Below, piece after piece: positions 8,775 to 16,935 of a DNA stretch of 64,000 bases (its first letter is position 1; each line of letters opens with the position of its first letter). The notes beneath the pieces were generated by a model that saw only the letters and a program-made list of their open reading frames with translations, was not told the origin of the DNA and ran no database searches. Made by a program: the position numbers and the translations under genes. Origin of the DNA: Gammaproteobacteria bacterium F7 (GTDB lineage: Bacteria; Pseudomonadota; Gammaproteobacteria; Pseudomonadales; IMCC2047); assembly GCA_001593685.1 (NCBI GenBank), contig LUKI01000001.1, positions 1 to 64,000 on the forward strand. Direction: 5' to 3'.

Positions 8775-9436
8775 TTATGCTGCTCCAAATATGTCTAATT
8801 GAGCCGTTTCTTTTTTAAAGCGGGACTGTGCTGCATTAAAGTAATCAGCGTCCAACTCACAACCCACAAAATCACAGCCGAAATAATGCGCGGCAATAGC
8901 GGAAGAGCCAGAGCCTAAATGCGTATCAAGAATGCGCTGCCCTGGCTTGGCGTAGTTATCTAAAAGCCATTGGTAGAGCTTTACGGGCTTTTGCGTTGGA
9001 TGAATGCGAACCTCTTTGTTTTTCATGTCGCCCTGCAGCATCCCCGCCCACTGGAACTTAAATCTACGGACTGCAGTCTTAAAACTTGTCCAGGCTAATT
9101 CGCAATCAGCAAAATCGGAAGCGCCGTTCTCTTTGTCCCACACCACCCAGCACGGGGATCCCTTCAAAATGCGATCCATAAAATGATTCGCCCCCAAACA
9201 ATCTGGTTTTTGCTAACGCGCTGCAGCTCAGCAAAATACTCTTCAGGAGGTGGCTCAAGGTCTTCACCGTGGAACGGCTTATAATCTTTGGCTGTCGCTA
9301 ACTTTCCGCGACTTTTATTGGTCTTACCGCTTTCGCCAATTCCATACGGCGGGTCAACAATAGCCAAGTCAAAAGCGTTATCGGGCTGCGTTTTCATGTA
9401 TTCCATGCAGTCGATATTCAAAAGCTCTACGCTCAT
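8775..9436 (-). pseudogene. phage DNA N6-adenine/N4-cytosine-type methyltransferase, frameshifted
   Basis: N-terminal frame: LAIVDPPYGIGESGKT (DPPY); C-terminal frame: HPTQKPVKLYQWLLDNYAKPGQRILDTHLGSGSSAIAAHYFGCDFVGCELD. Frames join as ..KNQIVWG|GANHFMDR.. at a G5 run (C5 at 9191-9195 on +). Confidence 0.8.
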
Positions 9437-9618
9437 ACCGCCTCCGCTGCTTTCATTTCTTCCAGTGCTAATAAGCCATTTAGACATAGCTTTTGAATAC
9501 CCATGTCTGCGTGATCCATGTCTCTGCATCTGGCGCATACAACCTGGTATCTGCGTATCTTTTTTTGCTTGTGACAGCTCTTGCAGGTCTTAATAAGCAT
9601 ATCGTTACTGTTGCTCAT
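9433..9618 (-). CDS. small zinc-ribbon-like phage protein
   Basis: CKSCHKQKKIRRYQVVCARC; stop overlaps the methyltransferase start. Confidence 0.55.
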   Translation of the reverse strand: MSNSNDMLIKTCKSCHKQKKIRRYQVVCARCRDMDHADMGIQKLCLNGLLALEEMKAAEAV

Positions 9619-9624
9619 AATTTC

Positions 9625-10044
9625 TTATCTCCCCTTCATCATCGCCAGCAGCGCCGACGAGTGTTTGCGTCCCTCTTCGCGGGTAATGTTGCAAGGCGGT
9701 GGCAATTGAAAATCTTGGTGCATTGGCTCTACTCGATCCGGTTTACACATCTGAATAAACGACTTGATGTTTGGGTATTTCTCGTCGCTTGCCTTGTGTT
9801 TTTCCAGTCCGGCGGCAATTTGCTCAGCAGTCAGCTTTAAAATCTCCTCTGACCATTCACGCTTAGACGCCTGCTCGTCGCGCTGCGTTTTGAACGTAAG
9901 ATCGTACGTGCCTGCGTAAATCGCTTTTAGCTTCGCATAAACGCCGTTAATGATGATTTTTTCATCATCGCTAAAAATCCGCGTATGGGTTGAATGTGTC
10001 CTTTGCCGCTGGTTTACCACTGTGCTGATGTGCTGCATTTCCAA
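9625..10044 (-). CDS. phage replication-associated hypothetical protein
   Basis: 139-aa ORF overlapping the upstream replication gene; position of a P-like/helicase-loader gene. Confidence 0.4.
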   Translation of the reverse strand: MEMQHISTVVNQRQRTHSTHTRIFSDDEKIIINGVYAKLKAIYAGTYDLTFKTQRDEQASKREWSEEILKLTAEQIAAGLEKHKASDEKYPNIKSFIQMCKPDRVEPMHQDFQLPPPCNITREEGRKHSSALLAMMKGR

Positions 10045-10729
10045 TGCCTCCCCTGTTTTGCTCTCTTGCTAGCCAAGCTGTAATAAATTTAACGATTCCT
10101 GATTTTGTTTTGCGCTTAGTCGGGTTTGACTCAATCCAACCGATCATGCCTCTGAGTTGCTGCTCGATATCGACAGCCGGGTATAACTCTCGCCATCGGT
10201 GAATGTCGTCAGGGTAAACAGGATGAAAAGTTTTATCGTTCAGCATCAAGACGAACTCTGGCGCTTGAGCTGGTGACAGCTCTGGCGCAATAGTCTTTTT
10301 ATTTTCTTTTTTATTTTTATCTAATCTAATCTTATCTAGAGGGACTTTCTCGGAGTTTGTCGGAGTTTGTCGGTTCTCTTTGTTTTCAATAGCTTGCACA
10401 CCATTCTTGCGAACTAGCTTTGCTGTGTAGTCGTCTGCGCGTTGAGATAGTTTTAGGCAAAGAATGCGGCCATTCGAGTTATCAAAAAGCCCCAATTCAA
10501 CAAAACGCGTCATCATTTCTTGCACTTTCTGAACGCTTGACCCGGTATTTCTGGCGATGATTCGTGAGTCATGCTCAAGCTCAAAAGTCAGCTTTTCAGG
10601 CGTTACATTCGACGCGATCAATTCCAGGCAGTACCAGTACAAGCCATAACCTTCTAGCCCGTAATCCAGCAACACCTCTTGCAGCTTTGCATCCATATTT
10701 GCGTCTGTGTCATGCCTAAACCACTTCAC
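9971..10729 (-). CDS. phage replication protein with DUF4373-like N-terminus
   Basis: MKWFRHDTDANMDAKLQEVLLDYGLEGYGLYWYCLELIA motif. Confidence 0.7.
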   Translation of the reverse strand: MKWFRHDTDANMDAKLQEVLLDYGLEGYGLYWYCLELIASNVTPEKLTFELEHDSRIIARNTGSSVQKVQEMMTRFVELGLFDNSNGRILCLKLSQRADDYTAKLVRKNGVQAIENKENRQTPTNSEKVPLDKIRLDKNKKENKKTIAPELSPAQAPEFVLMLNDKTFHPVYPDDIHRWRELYPAVDIEQQLRGMIGWIESNPTKRKTKSGIVKFITAWLAREQNRGGIGNAAHQHSGKPAAKDTFNPYADF

Positions 10730-10733
10730 CCAA

Positions 10734-11141
10734 CTAACCCCACATTAAAGATTGATTTGATTTTTCTTCTGCTTCGAGCCGCTCTACTTCTTCTTTTAGC
10801 TGGTCAAGTCGGCTCCTTCTCGACTGGCAGTTAAGCTGCCCAGCTGTCTCCATACGGAAAAACTGATCCATTGCGTGATTACCGGCTATTTGCTGAATAA
10901 GAGAAAAATAACCAGGGTCTAGATTTCTCTTTCGCTTCCCGCTCTTTCTCAATATTCCGCTCAATGTGGCAGGCGTCATATCCAGCTTCGCTGCCCATTG
11001 CTCACGTGTATAGGCGACTACCGACTTATCCATGCACAACTCAACAGCTTGACGCCAATCGTCACACGCAGCGATCCAGTCAGACGGGAGGTCTTTAACC
11101 TCATAACCTGCCGTTCCAAGTATTTGCATTTCCTTCTGCAT
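10734..11141 (-). CDS. phage regulatory protein (CII-position, putative DNA-binding)
   Basis: 135-aa ORF with HTH-like AAKLDMTPATLSGILRKSGK. Confidence 0.5.
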   Translation of the reverse strand: MQKEMQILGTAGYEVKDLPSDWIAACDDWRQAVELCMDKSVVAYTREQWAAKLDMTPATLSGILRKSGKRKRNLDPGYFSLIQQIAGNHAMDQFFRMETAGQLNCQSRRSRLDQLKEEVERLEAEEKSNQSLMWG

Positions 11142-11157
11142 ATTCGCCTCCGATTGC

Positions 11158-11200
11158 CTTTGGTTACTTACGTTTGCTTACGTTTGCTTACGCTTATCAG
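11158..11200. repeat. tandem ~10-bp repeats upstream of the CII-position gene
   Basis: GGTTACTTAC GTTTGCTTAC GTTTGCTTAC GCTTATCAG. Confidence 0.7.
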
Positions 11201-11296
11201 CTAAAAAAACACTTGAGCATCTAGTAAAGGCCGCTGGTCGGAGATTGGCACTTGGAGGGGATGCCACCAACGACCTTTCTAGATGCCCAGGCTTGG

Positions 11297-11491
11297 TTAG
11301 GCTGCTGATTCTGGTAGATGGGAGCGATATACCGATTCGATCCGCTTACCAAGCTCGTAATCAGTTCTTTGCCCCTGTTTTATTCTTGCGACTTGCGGCT
11401 GATTTGTTTTCACCAGTTCGGCGATCTGCTGCTGAGTCATGCCCGAATCAATAAGGGCCACTATCATTTGTTGTGGAGTTTTTATGTTCAT
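11297..11491 (-). CDS. Cro-like HTH regulator
   Basis: MNIKTPQQMIVALIDSGMTQQQIAELVKTNQPQVARIKQG HTH; ORF track start at 11527 lies upstream of the predicted promoter -10, so an internal start is preferred. Confidence 0.65.
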   Translation of the reverse strand: MNIKTPQQMIVALIDSGMTQQQIAELVKTNQPQVARIKQGQRTDYELGKRIESVYRSHLPESAA

Positions 11492-11498
11492 GCGACGC

Positions 11499-11527
11499 AT
11501 AATAATACACTTATGTATAATGGTCAA
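11499..11527 (-). promoter_or_regulatory. leftward early promoter with embedded operator
   Basis: minus strand TTGACC (11522-11527), 17-bp spacer, TATTAT (11499-11504); operator ATACACTTATGTAT at 11505-11518. Confidence 0.65.
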
Positions 11528-11575
11528 TACACTTGTGCTTTTGTGTTGGGCGTTTTTTTAATAAAAAATACAGAT

Positions 11576-12238
11576 ATGAATAAGCCCAATTTTTCAACGA
11601 CAATCACAAACCTGTTCCTTCTTGACCCCACGCTTAGAAAGGAGAACGGCACCCTAAACGTAACCAAAGCCGCAAAAAAAGCAGGTATACAGCAGCCAAC
11701 TCTTAAGAGAATCATCGACGGCGCCGTTTCTCACATGCGTCCAGAGCAAGAAGAGAAGCTAATGACCTATTTTGGGCTATCATCAAGAGATGAACTTTAT
11801 AACAAAAAGGAATCAGATAATGTTTCACCAGGGCCTGACACAAAAGGGCTTGTCCCTTTGATTTCTGGCATTCAAGCTGGCGAATGGGCTGAGGCAATTG
11901 ACCTTTTCGAGCCTTATGATGCCGAGGCTCTTTACCCCTGCCCTGCTCCACACGGCCCTCATACCTACTGCCTGAGAGTAGAGGGCGACTCAATGACTTC
12001 GCCAGTTGGACGCAGCTACCCAGAGGGGGCGTTAATCTACGTAGACCCAGATCAGAACTGCTGCGCACCTGGCGACCGCGTAGTTGCTAAACGCAGCGGA
12101 GAGAACGGCGTCACTTTTAAGCAGCTAGCAAAAGACGGTGACAGGCTGTACCTTAAACCATTAAACCCACACCACCCGCCTATCTTTGATGAGTTTAAGA
12201 TCATCGGTAAAGTGATCGGTATGTGGATGGAAGAGTAA
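11576..12238 (+). CDS. CI-type repressor, S24/LexA-like peptidase
   Basis: N-terminal DNA-binding region, AG cleavage-type site (ISGIQAGEWAEA), CLRVEGDSMTSPVG..YPEGALIYVDP..GDRVVAK motifs. Confidence 0.85.
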   Translation: MNKPNFSTTITNLFLLDPTLRKENGTLNVTKAAKKAGIQQPTLKRIIDGAVSHMRPEQEEKLMTYFGLSSRDELYNKKESDNVSPGPDTKGLVPLISGIQAGEWAEAIDLFEPYDAEALYPCPAPHGPHTYCLRVEGDSMTSPVGRSYPEGALIYVDPDQNCCAPGDRVVAKRSGENGVTFKQLAKDGDRLYLKPLNPHHPPIFDEFKIIGKVIGMWMEE

Positions 12239-12262
12239 CTAAAAAGACAAGGAGGCCCGCTA

Positions 12263-12469
12263 ATGGCGACTAATCAAACAATGAAATACTGCAAGGCTTG
12301 TAAGAGTAAAACCATGCATGTCCAACCATCAACCTCTCACATATTGCACCTACTACTATCTATAATAACGTCTGGAATATGGATCGTAATATGGATAATT
12401 ATTGCTATGAACAACAGCTCAAAAGCTCAATGCACTCAGTGCGGAAAAGATAAAGGCGTCTTTGGATAA
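12263..12469 (+). CDS. small zinc-ribbon/TM protein downstream of the repressor
   Basis: CKACKSKTMH..hydrophobic segment..CTQCGKDKG. Confidence 0.6.
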   Translation: MATNQTMKYCKACKSKTMHVQPSTSHILHLLLSIITSGIWIVIWIIIAMNNSSKAQCTQCGKDKGVFG

Positions 12470-12538
12470 AAATAAACACTTCCATGCGTAGATAGCGAAA
12501 AAACCACCTACGAATACATCCACCTCCACAACTATAAG

Positions 12539-12561
12539 GCCCGCCAAGCGCGGGCTTTTTT
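12539..12561 (+). terminator. Rho-independent terminator downstream of the repressor operon
   Basis: GCCCGC-caagc-GCGGGC followed by TTTTTT. Confidence 0.8.
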
Positions 12562-12602
12562 GTGCCTGCCGCTTAATAAAAATACAAAAATAATGAATAA
12601 AT

Positions 12603-12644
12603 ATACATTTATGTATTGATATTAAATATACACTTATGTATTAT
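12603..12644 (+). promoter_or_regulatory. rightward early promoter with two operator copies
   Basis: TTGATA (12616-12621), 17 bp, TATTAT (12639-12644); operators ATACATTTATGTAT (12603-12616) and ATACACTTATGTAT (12628-12641). Confidence 0.7.
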
Positions 12645-12684
12645 TGGTCTCATCAAATGAGCAAACGGAGACGGAGTTAGCAAG

Positions 12685-12936
12685 ATGGATTTAATCACTG
12701 ACATTTACACATTAGAGGATTTGAGCGCCCTTCCTCGGCCACTGCTTCAGGCAATGATTAACTCTGAGGTCGAAGACGAGACGCTAACAACACATGTTCT
12801 GGATGCTCTTCATGTGATGGATGACGTTCTTCGTTTTATCACTGACGTTGAGTGGGTAAACGCCCCTGTGAGCATCTTGTCTAGCACAGCGACAATCATG
12901 CTGGACGCGGCGGGCCAAGTTCTCGGTGAATGGTAG
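12685..12936 (+). CDS. phage hypothetical protein
   Basis: first ORF after the rightward promoter. Confidence 0.5.
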   Translation: MDLITDIYTLEDLSALPRPLLQAMINSEVEDETLTTHVLDALHVMDDVLRFITDVEWVNAPVSILSSTATIMLDAAGQVLGEW

Positions 12937-13211
12937 AAAGGAGCAGGATAATGTTCACAGGATGCAGAGCAACAGACGAAACGAACGAATACCTCGAAGC
13001 CGAAGCAAGGGCTGAAATCGAACAAGAGCAGCGCGAACGCCGCGCAGAAATGTTTGATGATCTGGACGTTCAATCCTGCGACGAATGCGGCGACCAGTTT
13101 CCAGCTACAGAATTTAAGCATGATGGAGTTTGCGAAGGCTGCGCGGAACGGGGTTCATACCCTAATGCTCACACCTTCCGCTCTGAAACTGGCCGCGAAT
13201 ATCTGATCTAG
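12930..13211 (+). CDS. phage zinc-finger hypothetical protein
   Basis: CDECGDQFPATEFKHDGVCEGC. Confidence 0.55.
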   Translation: MVERSRIMFTGCRATDETNEYLEAEARAEIEQEQRERRAEMFDDLDVQSCDECGDQFPATEFKHDGVCEGCAERGSYPNAHTFRSETGREYLI

Positions 13212-13221
13212 GGAGAGAGGC

Positions 13222-13461
13222 ATGGACTACGAATTTGAAACAGTAATCGGTGAGGACGTTCCAGTAATGGTTTGCTTTCACTATCAGCCTTACGAGCCGC
13301 CAGAGCCTACTTACCCAGGCTGCGAGGCGTCAGTAGAGCTTGAGGCGGTACTGATCCCCGTAGGTTTCTGCGGCACAGATATTAGCGATGCTTTAAGTAA
13401 GCGAGTTATTGAGGATCTTGAGGCTGAATGCTTCAAGCATATAGCTAGCAAAGTCGCATAG
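13222..13461 (+). CDS. phage hypothetical protein
   Basis: 79-aa ORF, early operon. Confidence 0.5.
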   Translation: MDYEFETVIGEDVPVMVCFHYQPYEPPEPTYPGCEASVELEAVLIPVGFCGTDISDALSKRVIEDLEAECFKHIASKVA

Positions 13462-13472
13462 GAGCAAGGGAA

Positions 13473-13742
13473 ATGTTTGACGCAAAAACAGAGGCCGCTT
13501 TCCAGCGTGAGTTTGTGCGGCCACAAAAGACAAAGGCCGAGACACGCGCTCACTACGAGGGCGAGCTACACAAGCTGCAATACAACGCGGTCATGGCTTA
13601 CTGGGATATGCACAAAAAAATCCCGCTCAGCACCATTATCGACCAGATCAGCCGCGATCTTAACCAGGTTATTTCAACCAAGGTTATCGAGCAGGCAAAA
13701 GACGTCATAGAAGCATTCAAGAAAGCAGGAGAAGGGAAATGA
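13473..13742 (+). CDS. phage hypothetical protein
   Basis: 89-aa ORF, early operon, translationally coupled. Confidence 0.5.
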   Translation: MFDAKTEAAFQREFVRPQKTKAETRAHYEGELHKLQYNAVMAYWDMHKKIPLSTIIDQISRDLNQVISTKVIEQAKDVIEAFKKAGEGK

Positions 13743-14041
13743 TTAAGCAAAACTTAACAGTATGGATTACGAACGTAGCAGAGATTTTGAAAGGCGAAGA
13801 GCCACGGCTATATTTATCGTCAGGGCTTTACTATGACATGAGTAGTGAAGGCTGGTTTGAAGTAAACCCTAAGCACATATCTCTGAAAATGGCCGGTACT
13901 AAGATCGCAATCTCTGCCGAATGTATTGAGGAGGTGAAGGAGGCAGGCCGTAGCCTGGCTATCAAGAAGGCTGAGGCAGCTAGAAAGTCCGCAGACGAAG
14001 CAGAAGCCGCTCTATCTGTGTTAAATGGGGAGACTGCATGA
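13739..14041 (+). CDS. phage hypothetical protein
   Basis: 100-aa ORF, early operon. Confidence 0.5.
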   Translation: MIKQNLTVWITNVAEILKGEEPRLYLSSGLYYDMSSEGWFEVNPKHISLKMAGTKIAISAECIEEVKEAGRSLAIKKAEAARKSADEAEAALSVLNGETA

Positions 14042-14145
14042 ATCCCTCACCAGAAGCGCTAGGAAAAGCGGCTGTTCAGCGCCGAAAAACATGGGGGCCG
14101 ATTTGGCTCGTTAAATTCAAACTTTGGTATCAAGGGTGGCTGTAA
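14038..14145 (+). CDS. very small phage protein
   Basis: 35-aa ORF MNPSPEALGKAAVQRRKTWGPIWLVKFKLWYQGWL with ATGA/TAATG overlaps to both neighbours. Confidence 0.45.
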   Translation: MNPSPEALGKAAVQRRKTWGPIWLVKFKLWYQGWL

Positions 14146-14321
14146 TGGGAGCTAAAGACATTATCGGCCCTTTCATTCAGGGCCAGAGGGATTGCGAAGC
14201 TGGATTGCCGCAACAGTCAGACGACCCTGATTACATTCGAGGCTATGCAGCTCAGTATGAGTTAGAGCAATTCCAAACATGGGCAACAGAGCAAGTTATG
14301 GAGAAGGCAAATGGAAATTAG
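14145..14321 (+). CDS. phage hypothetical protein
   Basis: 58-aa ORF MGAKDIIGPFIQGQRDCEAG.. Confidence 0.45.
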   Translation: MGAKDIIGPFIQGQRDCEAGLPQQSDDPDYIRGYAAQYELEQFQTWATEQVMEKANGN

Positions 14322-14886
14322 CGAATCAATAAAAGAGATTGCGAGCGCAATGAATAAAGCGCAAGCCGATATGACGGCGGCAAAGAAGGACGCTAACAAC
14401 CCGTTTTTTAAGTCAAAATACGCCGACCTTGGGTCTGTTATCAAGGCGCTAAAAGAAGCCTTTGCAGAGCATGGTCTTAGTTATGTTCAGTCGCCAGAAA
14501 TGGATGATAACGGCGTTGGTGTAACAACTATGATTATGCACACCTCTGGCGAGTGGATAAAAGGAACGCTGCATATTCCGATGGCGAAGAAAGACCCACA
14601 AGGCGCTGGCTCAGCGATCACTTACGCAAGACGCTACGCCCTTCAAGCAATGATTGGGCTACCCTCTGCCGATGATGATGCTGAGTTTGCTATGGGTCGA
14701 GATACGAAGCCGGCCTTTATCTCCGCTGGGCAAGTTGAAGAGATAAGAAGCGCTATGAGCATGGCGAATATTGCAGAGGCAGATTTGTGTCGAATCGTAA
14801 AAATTAACGCCATTGAAGAGCTGGAGGCATCCAGGTTTGAAGGAGCTAAAGAATACTTGCGCACCCAAATGAAGGAGGCATCGTAA
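14311..14886 (+). CDS. erf: ERF-family single-strand annealing recombinase
   Basis: NPFFKSKYADLGSVIKALKEAFAEHGLSYVQ...GSAITYARRYALQAMIGLPSADDDAE, typical ERF signature. Confidence 0.9.
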   Translation: MEISESIKEIASAMNKAQADMTAAKKDANNPFFKSKYADLGSVIKALKEAFAEHGLSYVQSPEMDDNGVGVTTMIMHTSGEWIKGTLHIPMAKKDPQGAGSAITYARRYALQAMIGLPSADDDAEFAMGRDTKPAFISAGQVEEIRSAMSMANIAEADLCRIVKINAIEELEASRFEGAKEYLRTQMKEAS

Positions 14887-15380
14887 TGCAGCTTTATAAA
14901 TTATCAGATCAGTATCAAGAAGCCTTTAACACCATGGGCTTAATGGTTGAAGACGGCTCTCTACCTCAAGAAGCCATGAATGACACGCTAGAAGCCATTG
15001 GAGGCGAGATTCAGGAGAAGGCGAAGAACGTAGCCGCTTGGATTAAAAACTGCGAGGCAGACGCTAAGGCGCTCAAGGAGGCCGAGCAGGAGTTAGCCGC
15101 TAGACGCAAATCAATCGAGTCTCGTGTTAGCTGGGCTAAAGAGTATCTGCATACCAACATGGAGCAATGCGGTATTACTGAGATTGAATGCCAGTTGTAC
15201 GCAATCAAGCTGGCTAAGAACCCGCCTTCCGTGCTAGTTACTGGCGATGTTCCTAAAGAGTTTGAGGTAGTTAAAGAGACGAGATCGCCAGACAAAAAAG
15301 CGATCAAAGCGCTTATTGAATCAGGCAAGAAGTGTGATTTTGCAGAGATCACTCAAGCTACTCGCCTAGTAATCAAATAA
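14886..15380 (+). CDS. siphovirus Gp157-family protein
   Basis: MQLYKLSDQYQEAFN...KAKNVAAWIKNCEADAKALKEAEQEL..; adjacent to ERF. Confidence 0.75.
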   Translation: MQLYKLSDQYQEAFNTMGLMVEDGSLPQEAMNDTLEAIGGEIQEKAKNVAAWIKNCEADAKALKEAEQELAARRKSIESRVSWAKEYLHTNMEQCGITEIECQLYAIKLAKNPPSVLVTGDVPKEFEVVKETRSPDKKAIKALIESGKKCDFAEITQATRLVIK

Positions 15381-15392
15381 GGAGAAACAAGG

Positions 15393-15575
15393 ATGGCTTT
15401 AATCTTAACAAGACGCATCGGCGAAACACTAATGATCGGTGACGATGTAACAGTGACAGTAATTGGCGTAAAGGGAAATCAGGTGCGTATCTCTGTAGAT
15501 GCTCCAAAGGATGTTTCCGTGCATCGAGAAGAAGTTTATCAGCGAATTCAGGCAGAGAAGAAAAGCGCTGCATAG
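15393..15575 (+). CDS. csrA: CsrA/RsmA carbon storage regulator homologue
   Basis: [56 protein letters not shown]. Confidence 0.93.
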   Translation: MALILTRRIGETLMIGDDVTVTVIGVKGNQVRISVDAPKDVSVHREEVYQRIQAEKKSAA

Positions 15576-15580
15576 TTAAC

Positions 15581-15634
15581 GGCTCTGGCGGGTTGGGTTT
15601 GTGAGATTTCCCAGCCCTGCCGGAGCCACTTTTT
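15581..15634 (+). terminator. Rho-independent terminator after csrA
   Basis: GGCTCTGGCGGGTTGGG...CCCAGCCCTGCCGGAGCC stem, then ACTTTTTA. Confidence 0.75.
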
Positions 15635-15635
15635 A

Positions 15636-15788
15636 TGGCTGCTGCGGCGTGGAAAGCTGAGGGGCTGGGACGTGACGACACATCCGAAACCTCTGGAGAC
15701 ACGCAAGGGTTATGGAGGCAGGCTCCACCGTTTGAAAGTATCGGTAACCCTAAAAACCTGAGCAGGATTAGCGCCCTGCCAGCAGCCA
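15636..15788 (+). ncRNA. candidate structured RNA between csrA and ssb
   Basis: closing helix GGCTGCTG(15637-15644)/CAGCAGCC(15780-15787); inner helix AGGGTTA(15706-15712)/TAACCCT(15745-15751) enclosing GGAG/CTCC and ACCG/CGGT hairpins; five GGA motifs. Confidence 0.4.
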
Positions 15789-15811
15789 CCCTAATAAGAT
15801 AAGGAAAAGTA

Positions 15812-16240
15812 ATGGCAACAACGATCACAGGAAAGCTAAACAAGCCAGCTAACGAGTTTCAGGCCGGTGAATCTATCGGGTTCGGCATTCGACTAGGTGT
15901 TCAGTATTACGACCGCGCAACGAAGTCTAAGCAATGGACTAACTACTCTGCCGTAGTGTTTGCAAAGGCATCGGCCCAAATCGACTACTACCGCCAGGTA
16001 TTGCAAATTGGCTCCGTAGTTGAGTTAACGGCTACACATGAAAAGATCGACGTTTACGAAGGTCAGCAAGGGCCGTCTTATACGATTGAGCTGCTTAACG
16101 CTCAGATTGGCAGCGTGTTTGCCACTGGCGATCAGCCACAACAGCAACAGGCGCAGAATGCCCCACGGCAACAGGCCCCAGCAGCTCAACCAGCGCCAGG
16201 CGGCGGCTATCCAGATGACGATCTCGATATCCCATTTTAG
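15812..16240 (+). CDS. ssb: single-stranded DNA-binding protein
   Basis: OB-fold-like N-terminus, Q/P/A-rich linker, acidic tip DDDLDIPF. Confidence 0.85.
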   Translation: MATTITGKLNKPANEFQAGESIGFGIRLGVQYYDRATKSKQWTNYSAVVFAKASAQIDYYRQVLQIGSVVELTATHEKIDVYEGQQGPSYTIELLNAQIGSVFATGDQPQQQQAQNAPRQQAPAAQPAPGGGYPDDDLDIPF

Positions 16241-16248
16241 GAGGGCTT

Positions 16249-16677
16249 ATGACGATCACGGGACAAGTGTTAAAGCCTTTAGTTGATATTGGTGATTCTC
16301 CAGCCGACTGCTGGGAATGGCGAGGGACTATTAATAAAAACACGGGTTATGGCAAGAAAACATTCAACGGGAAAAGTTTGTTAGCGCATCGCTGGATGTA
16401 CGAAACCATTGTTGGGCCAATACCTGAAGGCTTGGTGATAAACCACAAGTGCAGCAATACGAAATGCGTCAACCCTCACCACCTTGAGGTTGTCGATCAA
16501 GCGGGAAATTGTCGGCACGGAAAGGGCACAAAGCTGAGCGTTGGCGAGGTGCTTGAGATCAAGGCAGCTAAAACAAACAAAAAATGGGGTGATGGCGCAA
16601 GACTGGCCAAGAAGTACAACGTCACCTCTGCTCTTATTCACGACATTTGGAACGGGAGGGCTTGGGCCGATGTATAG
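16249..16677 (+). CDS. HNH endonuclease
   Basis: GYGKKTFNGKSLLAHRWMYETIVGPIPEGLVINHKCSNTKCVNPHHLEVVDQAGN. Confidence 0.9.
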   Translation: MTITGQVLKPLVDIGDSPADCWEWRGTINKNTGYGKKTFNGKSLLAHRWMYETIVGPIPEGLVINHKCSNTKCVNPHHLEVVDQAGNCRHGKGTKLSVGEVLEIKAAKTNKKWGDGARLAKKYNVTSALIHDIWNGRAWADV

Positions 16678-16725
16678 CCTAATTAAATTCGATGTGTTTC
16701 AAAAAAGGACAGTGGCGTAACGAAA

Positions 16726-16935
16726 ATGCAGCTAGATATTTTTGAACCAAAGCCGGTGCTTTTAAGAGGATACAATCCTGATCTCGTTTTGCGACATGCG
16801 TTTGGAAGCAAAATAAATGCAAGCAACGCAATGCGCAGATCGGTCAGAATTTACTGGCCGTTTCGAAATAAAAACGATATTGCAAAGTGCCGGCTGAAAT
16901 CAGCGATAAATCTGATCAGGGTGTTTTCGCAATAA
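16726..16935 (+). CDS. small hypothetical protein, first ORF of the cassette-like array
   Basis: 69-aa ORF whose TAA stop lies inside attC-like site 1. Confidence 0.5.
   Translation: MQLDIFEPKPVLLRGYNPDLVLRHAFGSKINASNAMRRSVRIYWPFRNKNDIAKCRLKSAINLIRVFSQ

Noticed and set aside
15635-15802. 55-codon ORF MAAAAWKAEGLGRDDTSETSGDTQ... between csrA and ssb
   Set aside because: Start lies in the terminator U-tract without an RBS and composition is atypical; pairing evidence favours an RNA element, so not called as CDS.
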